16,137 nucleotides of DNA from an uncultured Bacteroidota bacterium (GCA_900546465.1 URCX01000026.1:1-16137); one strand, 5' to 3'. Numbered from the stretch's first letter, positions 7,000 through 14,757 are shown. Made by a program: numbers and translations. The notes: generated by a model from the sequence alone, not told the origin.

Positions 7000-8157
7000 A
7001 TGAAAAAGCCGTTATTGTTTGCTGTTTTTACAGCTTTGTCTCTTTGTATTTCTGCACAAAGCAAGACGAATTACCTGTTGTATCAATCCATAAACGAGGA
7101 TTATGATGGGTTATATATCGCTCCGCATTGCAAATTGAAGCTTGTCAAAAGTGATAAAGATCGTTTGGAAGTATCGATAATGGGAGATAGCACTTTGCCG
7201 AAGAGCGTGTGCAGTATAAAAAACGGGCAGTTACGAATAAAGTATCCGAAGAAATCTCTTGATGATGCCGAGATAATTCTATATACATCAAAGCATTTTT
7301 CAAGTATAAAAGTCCGCAGAAATGCCACTCTTATTGCAGATACTTTGCAACTGAACCTTCAAAATGCCTCGGTAGATATATCGATAGATGGGCAAATAAA
7401 AGCCGATAAGTTTATCGGAGGAACATATAATCATCTCTCGATGGGGGATAATTCTCTCTTTGAATGTCCCGATGTTTCAGCGGACAGTGTTGTGTACAGC
7501 ATCACGAGAACTTCAAAAGGCAGCGGACTGATGCGGTTCAGACAGTTGCCTTTGGCTGTTTACAGGCAGCCTTCCGGCGTTTTTTTAGGAATACATAAGG
7601 ATATGGACATATTGAAAATGGGGAATAAAAAATACGATAATCCGAGTGTGTCGAACTTTCGATGCGGATTAGGTTTTCCGATATTATACGTTTATCCCTT
7701 CGCAAACGGAGATTTATTCAAGGCAGGACTTGAATATAAACTTGACTTAAGACTGATGTTCAATGAGGTAAACTATCTCGGAGGGGACTTTTCATTTGCA
7801 AATAATGATCCGGCAGGCAGAGTGCAGCAATTCATATTAAGTCGTAGTTTGCTGCTTCCTTTGAAATATGATATGAATGTCAAAGATGGCTTGTTCAAAT
7901 TCTCATTCGGGCTGAGCTTCGGCAGGGTTTTGAAGAGTAATTTATATGAATTTAGCATCAATAAAAGCAACAAATTCGATATAGATAAGACAAAAATCAA
8001 CAATCTCAACCCTTGGAAAATAGAAGCAGGAATAGATGTTTCGGGAGATTATTTCTTCGGTCTGCACTTGGAATTTTTTGCAAACATTCTGCCATTGTAT
8101 AAAAACGGAACAAGAGGAGATGACATCAGAGAGGTGGGAATGAGGATTAACTTTTAA
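7000..8157 (+). CDS. Secreted protein with beta-helix-like N-terminus and outer-membrane barrel C-terminus
   Basis: A 385-residue protein beginning with a signal peptide (MKKPLLFAVFTALSLCISAQ, cleavage likely after SAQ). Residues about 25-180 alternate short strands with polar turns and resemble the head-GIN/DUF2807 type of repetitive beta domain common in Bacteroidota. Residues about 190-385 look like an outer-membrane barrel: alternating strands, Gly and aromatic residues, and a terminal Phe (VGMRINF) typical of the barrel-assembly signal. The gene lies 22 bases after the anti-sigma-like gene and ends at a shared terminator, so it is the last gene of the sigma operon. It may be the envelope component sensed by, or made under, that sigma factor. 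The domain assignments are by eye and the function is unknown. Confidence 0.6.
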   Translation: MKKPLLFAVFTALSLCISAQSKTNYLLYQSINEDYDGLYIAPHCKLKLVKSDKDRLEVSIMGDSTLPKSVCSIKNGQLRIKYPKKSLDDAEIILYTSKHFSSIKVRRNATLIADTLQLNLQNASVDISIDGQIKADKFIGGTYNHLSMGDNSLFECPDVSADSVVYSITRTSKGSGLMRFRQLPLAVYRQPSGVFLGIHKDMDILKMGNKKYDNPSVSNFRCGLGFPILYVYPFANGDLFKAGLEYKLDLRLMFNEVNYLGGDFSFANNDPAGRVQQFILSRSLLLPLKYDMNVKDGLFKFSFGLSFGRVLKSNLYEFSINKSNKFDIDKTKINNLNPWKIEAGIDVSGDYFFGLHLEFFANILPLYKNGTRGDDIREVGMRINF

Positions 8158-8253
8158 GAAGACTTGAATACAGAATTGCAATATGCTGCAAATATAATAC
8201 CTCATACCGCAAATCTGCTGATGCCTATCAGAGCAAAGAGAGAAAGAATTTTC

Positions 8254-8331
8254 CGAAACGCCGTTGGAGAAAATTAAAACGCCGAAAGAATTTCTTAGAA
8301 GGGCGTTTTAATTTTTTCTTTCGGCGTTTCG
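8254..8331. terminator. Bidirectional terminator between the sigma operon and phoU
   Basis: The main stem pairs 8270-8283 with 8302-8315 (14 bp) and runs into a T tract (8312-8317) on the + strand. An outer 10-bp stem pairs 8254-8263 with 8322-8331. The - strand has matching T-rich flanks (the A-rich stretch at 8270-8279). An alternative 13-bp pairing, 8277-8289 with 8317-8329, excludes the main stem. The element lies between the converging stop codons at 8157 and 8390. Confidence 0.8.
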
Positions 8332-8389
8332 TTGATGCTGAAATGGTGATTCGTTGCGAAGGGTTCAAATGATTGTTTCAAAGAAGGTG

Positions 8390-9052
8390 TTATTTGGAGT
8401 GTTTCAGGACTTTTGCGTCAAGGAAAAAGACAGTTTCTTCTGCTATATTGTTGCAACGGTCGCCTATTCGTTCGATTTTACGGATTACATGGTGGAGGTA
8501 TAGATATTCTTCTGTCTTTTCGGCTTCTTTTCTTATTTGCTGTGCCAATATCGGTATTGCTCCGTGATTTATTTCGTCTATCAGATTATCTATGCCGAAG
8601 ACTTGTTCTGCCATTGCAGTATCTTCGTTATCGAAAGCTTCCTTTGCTATTTTGAACATCTTCTCTGCATTGTCGAACATCTCTTCAAGTCGCAGTTGCT
8701 TGGCAAAGGCTTCGTCTATCATGCCGTTCATGTGTTTGAGGACAAAGAAGGCTATGCTTTCTGCGAAGTCTCCTATTCTTTCAAGGTTGTTGTTTATTTT
8801 CAAAACTGCCAAAACCAATCTCAAATCTATGGCAACGGGATTGTTTAATGCTATGAAATTTTCGCAACGGCTGTCTGTCGTAAGTTCCAATGCGTTACAC
8901 ATCTTTTCTCTTGCAACTACTTCTCTTGCCAAAGCTTTGTCGTAATTCATCAAAGCCTGCTTGCTTTTGCTTATCTGCCTGCCTACGAGATTCCACATTT
9001 GTTCTAATGAATCGGTAAGCAATTTCAATTCTCTGTCTATATGCTTTTCCAT
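8390..9052 (-). CDS. phoU: Phosphate signalling and transport regulator PhoU
   Basis: PhoU links the Pst transporter to the PhoR/PhoB system and keeps the Pho response off when phosphate is plentiful. The 220-residue, all-helical protein shows two PhoU repeats, each with the metal-site motif: NNLERIGDFAESI (88-100) and RKIERIGDRCNNIAE (191-205). The frame is open upstream to 9109, but that start would overlap the end of pstB and add 19 atypical residues. The ATG at 9052 (MEKHIDRELKLL) matches family starts and leaves a 53-base gap after pstB. It is the last gene of the phosphate operon and is followed by the terminator at 8254-8331. Confidence 0.93.
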   Translation of the reverse strand: MEKHIDRELKLLTDSLEQMWNLVGRQISKSKQALMNYDKALAREVVAREKMCNALELTTDSRCENFIALNNPVAIDLRLVLAVLKINNNLERIGDFAESIAFFVLKHMNGMIDEAFAKQLRLEEMFDNAEKMFKIAKEAFDNEDTAMAEQVFGIDNLIDEINHGAIPILAQQIRKEAEKTEEYLYLHHVIRKIERIGDRCNNIAEETVFFLDAKVLKHSK

Positions 9053-9105
9053 GATATATCTTTGTTTCTTTGTTTTTATTCTTGTATTTGATTGATTGCT
9101 TTGCA

Positions 9106-9858
9106 TCAACCGAAACGTCCGGTGATGTAATTCTGGGTTGCGGGTACGGAAGGATTGGTGAAAATCTTGTTTGTATCGTCGTATTCCACCAATTCGCCGA
9201 GATAGAAGAAGGCTGTCTTGTCGGAAACTCTCGCCGCCTGCTGCATATTATGGGTTACTATAACTATGGTATAGTCTTTTTTCAGTTGAAAAATAAGTTC
9301 TTCTATCTTGACTGTCGAGATTGGGTCCAAGGCAGAGGCAGGCTCGTCCATGAGGAGTATTTCCGGTTTCACCGCCAAGGCTCTCGCTATGCAGAGACGC
9401 TGTTGCTGTCCGCCGGAAAGTTCGAATGCCGATTTGTTCAGCTTGTCCTTTACTTCTTCCCAAAGAGCTGCGGCTTTAAGACTTTGTTCCACTGTTTCGG
9501 AAATGACTTTCTTGTCTTTTATTCCGTTGACTCGCAATCCGTATGCCACATTGTCAAAAATACTTTTGGCAAAAGGATTAGGTCTCTGAAAGACCATGCC
9601 CACTCTTTTGCGGAGAGTATCGACATCAATATCCTTTGCATATATATCTTTGCCTGAAATAAGAACCTGTCCTTCCAATCGGCTTCCTTCTATTAAATCA
9701 TTCATTCTGTTGAACAGCCTCAAATAAGTACTCTTTCCGCAACCCGAAGGTCCGATGAAAGCGGTTACCGTATTGGACTCTATTTCCATATTTATGTTTT
9801 TCAGTGCGTGAAAATCGCCGTACCAAAAATTCAAATCCTTTGTTTCTATTATTTTCAT
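9106..9858 (-). CDS. pstB: Phosphate ABC transporter ATP-binding protein PstB
   Basis: The cytoplasmic ATPase that powers phosphate import through PstC-PstA. All ABC motifs are intact in 250 residues: Walker A GPSGCGKST (36-44), Q-loop Gln91, signature LSGGQQQR (147-154), Walker B ILLMDEP (167-173) and switch His203. The C-terminal part (VEYDDTNKIFTNP, 224-236) is typical of PstB. Only 3 bases separate its ATG from the pstA stop, indicating tight translational coupling. Confidence 0.97.
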   Translation of the reverse strand: MKIIETKDLNFWYGDFHALKNINMEIESNTVTAFIGPSGCGKSTYLRLFNRMNDLIEGSRLEGQVLISGKDIYAKDIDVDTLRKRVGMVFQRPNPFAKSIFDNVAYGLRVNGIKDKKVISETVEQSLKAAALWEEVKDKLNKSAFELSGGQQQRLCIARALAVKPEILLMDEPASALDPISTVKIEELIFQLKKDYTIVIVTHNMQQAARVSDKTAFFYLGELVEYDDTNKIFTNPSVPATQNYITGRFG

Positions 9859-9861
9859 TGT

Positions 9862-10713
9862 TTAGTTCGTTTTTATTTTCTTGTTGAAGTATCGTCTCAT
9901 CGCATTTGCAAAGAGGTTAAGCAGTAAAACAATCAGCACAAGCACCAAGGCTGTTCCGAATGCCATGGAGCGGGAGGCTTCGAGCTTTGTGCCGGAAGTG
10001 GCAAGCACATACAAGTGATAAGGTAATGCCATGACTTGGTCGAAAATGCTTGTCGGCAATTTGGGCAAGAAGTAAGCTGCTGCCGTAAAGAGAATAGGTG
10101 CTGTTTCTCCCGATACTCTGCCAACGGACAAGATAAGTCCTGTAATTATGTTCGGCATAGCCATAGGCAGTATTACTTTGAAGATTGTTTGCAATTTACT
10201 TGCTCCCAAAGCCAATGAACCGAGGCGATAACTATCGTCTATTTGCTTCAAGGCTTCTTCGGTTGTACGTATCACCACTGGAAGAACGAGTATGCCCAAG
10301 GTGAGACTGCCTGCAATTATGCTGTCTCCAAATCCCAAGGTGTTGACGAAAAGAGACATTCCGAACAAGCCGAAAACTATGGAAGGAATTGCAGAAAGGT
10401 TGTTGGTCATCATTCGTATAAAGTGTACAATTTTCCCATTACCGGCATACTCGTTAAGATATATGCCGCTTATCACACCGACCGGGAAAGTGAAGATCAT
10501 GCTTCCTACACATAAACACAGAGTGCCGACTATTGCGGGGAGAATACCTCCTTCGGTCATGCCTTCTTCCGGCATGGAAGTAAGAAAATCCCATGATATT
10601 ACGCCTATTCCTTTGACTATAATGAATATCAGTATCCATAGCAAAATGCCTATAATACATGTACTCATCAATCCTATTATCCAGAAAGCTACTTTCTGCT
10701 TATGTTTCTTCAT
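9862..10713 (-). CDS. pstA: Phosphate ABC transporter permease PstA
   Basis: One of the two membrane subunits forming the phosphate channel. The 283-residue protein has an N-terminal helix (about 9-33), a short periplasmic loop, then a permease domain. The ATPase-coupling EAA-type loop is visible (GSLALGASKLQTIFKVILP, about 165-183), followed by the conserved GRVSGETAPIL (198-208). Its ATG overlaps the pstC stop by four bases (ATGA at 10713-10710). Unlike PstC, it has no periplasmic insertion. Confidence 0.96.
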   Translation of the reverse strand: MKKHKQKVAFWIIGLMSTCIIGILLWILIFIIVKGIGVISWDFLTSMPEEGMTEGGILPAIVGTLCLCVGSMIFTFPVGVISGIYLNEYAGNGKIVHFIRMMTNNLSAIPSIVFGLFGMSLFVNTLGFGDSIIAGSLTLGILVLPVVIRTTEEALKQIDDSYRLGSLALGASKLQTIFKVILPMAMPNIITGLILSVGRVSGETAPILFTAAAYFLPKLPTSIFDQVMALPYHLYVLATSGTKLEASRSMAFGTALVLVLIVLLLNLFANAMRRYFNKKIKTN

Positions 10714-11879
10714 ATCTTTTTAGTTTTTAAGTTCTTTCTCTTTGAAATATACTCCACCAAGAGGTTTATCAGCAGTGTGAGCAGGAACAAAATGCAAGCC
10801 AACATGAACAAAGCACTGTAATGAGCCTCTCCCTGCGGAGCTTCTCCGAGTTCGGCAGCTATCGTTGCGGGTATTGTCCTTATCGGTTCCAATAATGTGT
10901 GAGGAATGACTGCCGCATTACCGCATACCATAAGCACTGCCATTGTTTCTCCCATCGCACGACCGATACCGAGAACAACTCCTGCCGTTATACCGCTCTT
11001 TGCATGCGGAATGACAACTTTATATATGGTTTGCCATTTGTTTGCCCCCAAAGCGAGAGAAGCCTCTCGCAATGTATTTGGAGTTGCCCGCATTGCATCT
11101 TCCGCTATTGTGATTATGGTTGGCAGAGCCATGATTGCAAGAATGATTGCTCCGCTTAAAGCCGTTTCGCCTACGTCAAGACAGAATGTCTTTTGAACTA
11201 TAGGCACAACAACTATAAGACCGAAGAACCCATAAACCACGGAAGGAATGCCGGAAAGTAATTCGATTGCCGGTTTCAACAGTTTGTATAATCTTTTGTC
11301 GGCAATTTCCGAAAGGAATACTGCTGCTGCCAAGGCAAAAGGCAGAGCTATTGCAATGGCTGCGAAACTTACCATGAGCGTTCCGAGTATGATGGGGAGT
11401 ACTCCGAATTGTGGAGCCGGTTGTGCGGTAGGCATCCATGTCTTCCCTGCAAAGAAATTCGCAAAATCTATGTTTCCGCAATCCACAGCCTTCATACCCT
11501 CCACCTCTGATAGGTATTCTTTTGGCAGAAAGGCAATCATGTTCGTTTTATCTTCTTGTTCGAGAGCTTGATCTATATTGTAAGCAAGCGTTATTTCTCC
11601 TTGCATACTTTTTCCGTCCTTTTTGTTTACGGAACTCCATTGCGTTATTTCTCCATCGAATATATCGAGTATTTGTTCGGAGTTAAGCGTAGAAAGAGGA
11701 TTGTCTCGGTGTACTGCGATAACATATCCGTTTTCGACAGTACTGTTTCCGAACAATCCCAAACCCTCTTTGAACAAGAAAATGACTATCAATATCACTA
11801 TGAGAGAACTCAAACTTCCTGTGAGTTTTATTCCTGCTTCTATAAGGCTGCGTCCTCTCTTTTTGATTTCATATCTCAT
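10710..11879 (-). CDS. pstC: Phosphate ABC transporter permease PstC with a PstS-like periplasmic insertion
   Basis: The second channel subunit of the Pst importer. After the first membrane helix (about 22-44) comes a polar stretch of about 95 residues (about 50-145), then the permease core: PIILGTLMVSFAAIAIALPF (162-181), the EAA-type loop EASLALGANKWQTIYKVVIP (272-291), and GRAMGETMAVLM (306-317). At 389 residues it is clearly longer than the roughly 320 of E. coli PstC, and the extra length is this periplasmic segment. Part of it resembles the neighbouring PstS: residues 54-84 align without gaps to PstS 101-131 (11 identities), and 115-133 to PstS 187-203. The gene starts 23 bases after pstS and overlaps pstA by 4 bases. 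Confidence 0.94.
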   Translation of the reverse strand: MRYEIKKRGRSLIEAGIKLTGSLSSLIVILIVIFLFKEGLGLFGNSTVENGYVIAVHRDNPLSTLNSEQILDIFDGEITQWSSVNKKDGKSMQGEITLAYNIDQALEQEDKTNMIAFLPKEYLSEVEGMKAVDCGNIDFANFFAGKTWMPTAQPAPQFGVLPIILGTLMVSFAAIAIALPFALAAAVFLSEIADKRLYKLLKPAIELLSGIPSVVYGFFGLIVVVPIVQKTFCLDVGETALSGAIILAIMALPTIITIAEDAMRATPNTLREASLALGANKWQTIYKVVIPHAKSGITAGVVLGIGRAMGETMAVLMVCGNAAVIPHTLLEPIRTIPATIAAELGEAPQGEAHYSALFMLACILFLLTLLINLLVEYISKRKNLKTKKI

Positions 11880-11902
11880 TTTCGTATCTTTTCAAAATCC
11901 GC

Positions 11903-12706
11903 TTATCTTATCGGAATATATCCGACTTGTGAAACTATCTTCTGACCTTCTGCCGAGAGAACAAAGTCGATGAACGGTTTTACTTTCTTCAAAGACTTCA
12001 CCTCGTAGTAGTACATCAATGGACGAACGATAGGATAGGTTTTGTTTTTGGCAGTTGCCACACTCGGAGCGATGTAAGTCTTGTTATCGTAACTTACTTT
12101 CAAGGCTTTCACACCCTTTGTGAGGTAAGCAAGTCCCACATAGCCTATTGCTCCTTTTGTCTGTTTGACCGATTGAATGATGGCACCTGTTGCAGGCATT
12201 GCAAGAGCTCCCGACATGTAGTTTTTGTTCTTCATAACACTTTCTTTGAAGAACTCATACGTTCCCGAAGAAGATTCCCTCGAATAAACGACTATCTTCA
12301 TATCTTCTCCTCCTACTTGCTTCCAGTTGGTTATCTTTCCCGTATAGATTTGCTCCAACTGACTTCTTGTAAGTCGGCTTACCTTGTTTGCAGGATTGAC
12401 TACCACAGCGATGGCATCGTATGCTATGATAACCTCTTTTGCTTGTTTGCCGGCTTGTTGAAGTTTCTTCTTCTCGGAAAACTTCATCTTTCGTGAACTT
12501 TGGGCGATGTCGCAACTGCCGGACAAGAGTGCGGATATTCCGACACCGCTGCCTCCGCCGTTAACGCTGACCTTGCCTCCTTTTGCTGCGTAAGCCTCGG
12601 CTTCTTTTTGACTTAGCGGCAATACAGTGTCGCTTCCTTTGATTTTCTGTGAATAGCCTGATAGCGAAATCAAGGCTGTAAGTAATAGAATTGCTGTCTT
12701 TTTCAT
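11903..12706 (-). CDS. pstS: Periplasmic phosphate-binding protein PstS
   Basis: Captures phosphate in the periplasm and delivers it to PstC-PstA. The 267-residue precursor starts with a signal peptide (about 1-20, MKKTAILLLTALISLSGYSQ). No cysteine lies at the cleavage site, so it is a soluble protein and not a lipoprotein. Phosphate-binding segments are present: VNGGGSGVGISALLSG (48-63), AQSSRKMK (68-75) and SRESSSGTYEFF (142-153). The hinge-proximal motif IYTGKITNWKQV (120-131) is also characteristic. Length is typical of short Bacteroidota PstS proteins. It follows the porin gene by 31 bases. Confidence 0.95.
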   Translation of the reverse strand: MKKTAILLLTALISLSGYSQKIKGSDTVLPLSQKEAEAYAAKGGKVSVNGGGSGVGISALLSGSCDIAQSSRKMKFSEKKKLQQAGKQAKEVIIAYDAIAVVVNPANKVSRLTRSQLEQIYTGKITNWKQVGGEDMKIVVYSRESSSGTYEFFKESVMKNKNYMSGALAMPATGAIIQSVKQTKGAIGYVGLAYLTKGVKALKVSYDNKTYIAPSVATAKNKTYPIVRPLMYYYEVKSLKKVKPFIDFVLSAEGQKIVSQVGYIPIR

Positions 12707-12737
12707 CTCTTATATTGTTTTAATGTTTTTGATTGAT

Positions 12738-14003
12738 TTAGAATTTATACTGTAATCTCAATGTGAATAAGTTATCTGCTATGTCTTTGCTGTACTTTGC
12801 TATTTGGTTTGTTTTTTCGTTTGAATTTATGTCGTAGTATGCCATAAGTCTTATATTGCTCGTGCATCTCCACAAGAGACCGAGACCGAGGCTTGATTGA
12901 GAGAGGTCAGCGGTATTGCTTATCTCATCTTTCGATAAATCGGTATTGGCATCGGCGTAAGAATACTTGACAACGGCACTGACAGGCAGGCGATAAATAT
13001 CCTGCACAAGATAAATGTGGAAGTCCATAAAGTTACGCTTGTGATTGAAAGGCTTTGCAGGATCGTAAGTGTTGGCCTTTGGTGAAGCAAATGAGTTTTC
13101 CACTGATGGTTGAGTGCCGAACAGATATTCTGCTCTTACGTTCGTCAAGCCCCATGCGGTGCTTAGAGAGAATTGTGCGTCAAAACCGTAGTATGCTCTC
13201 ATGTTTGTCGAGTTCGGCTCTACCTCTGACGCAACCCAGTTTTTGTTCCGTACTTCGTAAAGCACGCTGTCTGCATTGTTAGTCTTGCCACAATAAAGTG
13301 AAGCACCCAATCCCCATTCAAAATCGCCTGCTGCCTTATCGTATTTCAAATGACCGATGAAATCAAGCTTTGAATTGTCTTCCTGTCTTATGCCGTTACC
13401 GGAGAAAAGACCCGCTTCCAATTTCAAGCCTTCAAGAGTTGAATGTTTAGGTGCTTTGACTATCATCATAGCTCCCAAATCCCTTTCGTCGGGAAACAAA
13501 TTTTGAAATAACCATGTCCTTTCAGGAGATTCTCTAAGAGAGGAAGAATAAGATATTTCGTCGCCAAACGGTCTGTCAAATACTCCGACCTTCATGGAGA
13601 ACATCTTCAAAAACGGCTCTTCCATTTGAAAGTAAGCATCTTTCAAACCTATGCCTTTCTCTGTCAAGTCCAACTGAAATACACTCTTTGCATTCTTTCC
13701 TGCATATTCGAATTTCAACCGTCCTCTCCTTATTCCGTAACGAGCAAACGACTCACCGTCCGTTTGAGGATTGAAGCCCGTATTTTTTCCGACCTTTGTC
13801 TTTCCGTCTTTTTGGGAAAACTCTGCTTGTGCTTGCAGGTATGCTGAGAATTTCAGCTTTGAGAATATGCTTGTTTGACCTTCTACCGTCTCGATTCTTT
13901 CTTTTAAGAGAGTGAGACTGTCTTTTTTCGTTTCGATTTCCTGTGCCATTGCTCCTCCTGTGAAGAAGCCCAACATGGTGATGGTGTAAATTAACTTTCG
14001 CAT
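12738..14003 (-). CDS. Phosphate-selective porin, OprO/OprP family
   Basis: An outer-membrane channel predicted to admit phosphate or polyphosphate. The 421-residue precursor has a signal peptide cleaved after about residue 20 (GGAMA|QE), and a short coiled-coil-like segment (SLTLLKERIETVEGQ, about 29-43), as in trimeric porins of this family. The rest is a barrel of alternating strands ending in Phe (LFTLRLQYKF). Family-like segments include FARYGIRRGRLKFEY (about 86-100) and MKVGVFDRPFGDEISYSSSL (about 137-156). The ATG at 14003 gives a standard signal peptide. It is the first gene of the Pst operon, 31 bases before pstS, and directly follows the probable Pho box. The substrate assignment rests on family resemblance and operon context. 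Confidence 0.87.
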   Translation of the reverse strand: MRKLIYTITMLGFFTGGAMAQEIETKKDSLTLLKERIETVEGQTSIFSKLKFSAYLQAQAEFSQKDGKTKVGKNTGFNPQTDGESFARYGIRRGRLKFEYAGKNAKSVFQLDLTEKGIGLKDAYFQMEEPFLKMFSMKVGVFDRPFGDEISYSSSLRESPERTWLFQNLFPDERDLGAMMIVKAPKHSTLEGLKLEAGLFSGNGIRQEDNSKLDFIGHLKYDKAAGDFEWGLGASLYCGKTNNADSVLYEVRNKNWVASEVEPNSTNMRAYYGFDAQFSLSTAWGLTNVRAEYLFGTQPSVENSFASPKANTYDPAKPFNHKRNFMDFHIYLVQDIYRLPVSAVVKYSYADANTDLSKDEISNTADLSQSSLGLGLLWRCTSNIRLMAYYDINSNEKTNQIAKYSKDIADNLFTLRLQYKF

Positions 14004-14026
14004 TGTCTTCTGATTTTTTGACAGTG

Positions 14027-14034
14027 CAAAAGTA
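14027..14034 (-). promoter_or_regulatory. -7 promoter element of the phosphate operon
   Basis: The - strand reads TACTTTTG, matching TAnnTTTG. Transcription would begin about 17 bases before the porin ATG. No TTTG occupies the -33 position, as expected for a promoter that depends on an activator bound upstream. Confidence 0.6.
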
Positions 14035-14053
14035 GTAGCTCAAAAGCGGAAGC

Positions 14054-14093
14054 GTGTTAACTGTATTTTAATCGTATATGAAATAATTGTGAA
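14054..14093 (-). promoter_or_regulatory. Probable Pho box: four heptamers with 11-bp spacing
   Basis: Read on the - strand, four heptamers occur at exact 11-bp intervals: TTCACAA (14093-14087), TTCATAT (14082-14076), TTAAAAT (14071-14065) and TTAACAC (14060-14054), separated by 4-base spacers. Seven-plus-four direct repeats with this period are the hallmark of PhoB/PhoP binding sites, and the sequences resemble the TTAACA-type repeats of Gram-positive PhoP boxes. The array ends 19 bases before the -7 element of an operon that should be phosphate-controlled. The repeats are seen; binding by a PhoB homologue is inferred. Confidence 0.65.
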
Positions 14094-14097
14094 CTGC

Positions 14098-14131
14098 AAA
14101 AAGAAAAGGCACCCTCATCAAGAGAATGCCT
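14098..14131 (-). terminator. Terminator after the rubrerythrin gene
   Basis: An imperfect hairpin has a 5-bp base (14107-14111 with 14127-14131) and an inner CTC/GAG pairing. On the - strand it is followed by TTTCTTTTT. It starts 27 bases after the rubrerythrin stop codon. The Pho box of the next operon begins immediately beyond it. Confidence 0.7.
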
Positions 14132-14157
14132 CATTACCAGATATTTAAACTATAAAG

Positions 14158-14709
14158 CTACTTTTTGAAATAGCGATTGTAAAGGCTTTCAAAGCCCTTG
14201 CCGTGTCTTGCTTCGTCCCTTGCCATTTCATGAACAGTGTCATGAATTGCGTCCAGGTTCGCCGCCTTTGCGTTCTTTGCGATACGAACTTTGTCTGCAC
14301 AAGCTCCGGCTTCCGCATTCATGCGTTTCTCAAGGTTTGTCTTCGTATCCCAAACCACATCGCCCAAAAGCTCTGCGAATTTTGAAGCATGTTCAGCCTC
14401 TTCCCAAGCATAACGTTTGAAAGCCTCCGCAATCTCCGGATAACCTTCCCTATCTGCTTGACGACTCATCGCCAAATACATTCCGACCTCCGTACACTCG
14501 CCCATGAAATGAGCATTCAAGTCGTTTATCATCTCTTCACTCGTTCCCTTGGCAACCCCCAATACGTGTTCAGCCTCAAAGGTCAAACCATTTCCCTCTT
14601 CCATCAATTTGAATTTGGAAGCCGGTTGTTTACATTGAGGACATTGTGCAGGCGGTTCGTTGCCTTCGTGTACATAACCGCAAACGGTGCAAATCCATTT
14701 CTTTGCCAT
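14158..14709 (-). CDS. rbr: Rubrerythrin with N-terminal rubredoxin domain (reverse rubrerythrin type)
   Basis: A cytoplasmic peroxidase that reduces hydrogen peroxide in anaerobes. An N-terminal rubredoxin-like iron site uses Cys7, Cys10, Cys23 and Cys26 (CTVC and CPQC). A four-helix diiron domain (about 55-183) follows, with GECTE (70-74), EEAEH (103-107) and DEARH (165-169) supplying Glu and His ligands. Classical rubrerythrin has the rubredoxin domain at the C-terminus; here it comes first. The frame is open upstream to 14760, but the ATG at 14709 gives the normal MAKKWICTVCGYVHEG start, and the longer version would run into the probable promoter. The protein is then 183 residues. It appears to be a single-gene transcript. 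Confidence 0.92.
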   Translation of the reverse strand: MAKKWICTVCGYVHEGNEPPAQCPQCKQPASKFKLMEEGNGLTFEAEHVLGVAKGTSEEMINDLNAHFMGECTEVGMYLAMSRQADREGYPEIAEAFKRYAWEEAEHASKFAELLGDVVWDTKTNLEKRMNAEAGACADKVRIAKNAKAANLDAIHDTVHEMARDEARHGKGFESLYNRYFKK

Positions 14710-14757
14710 AATCTTTGTGTTTAAGTGTTTATAATTTCGTTCTTTGTTCTTCGAGAG

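Noticed and set aside
9053..9109. PhoU starting at 9109, overlapping pstB
   Set aside because: The added 19 residues are polar and atypical; MEKHIDRELKLL at 9052 matches family starts.
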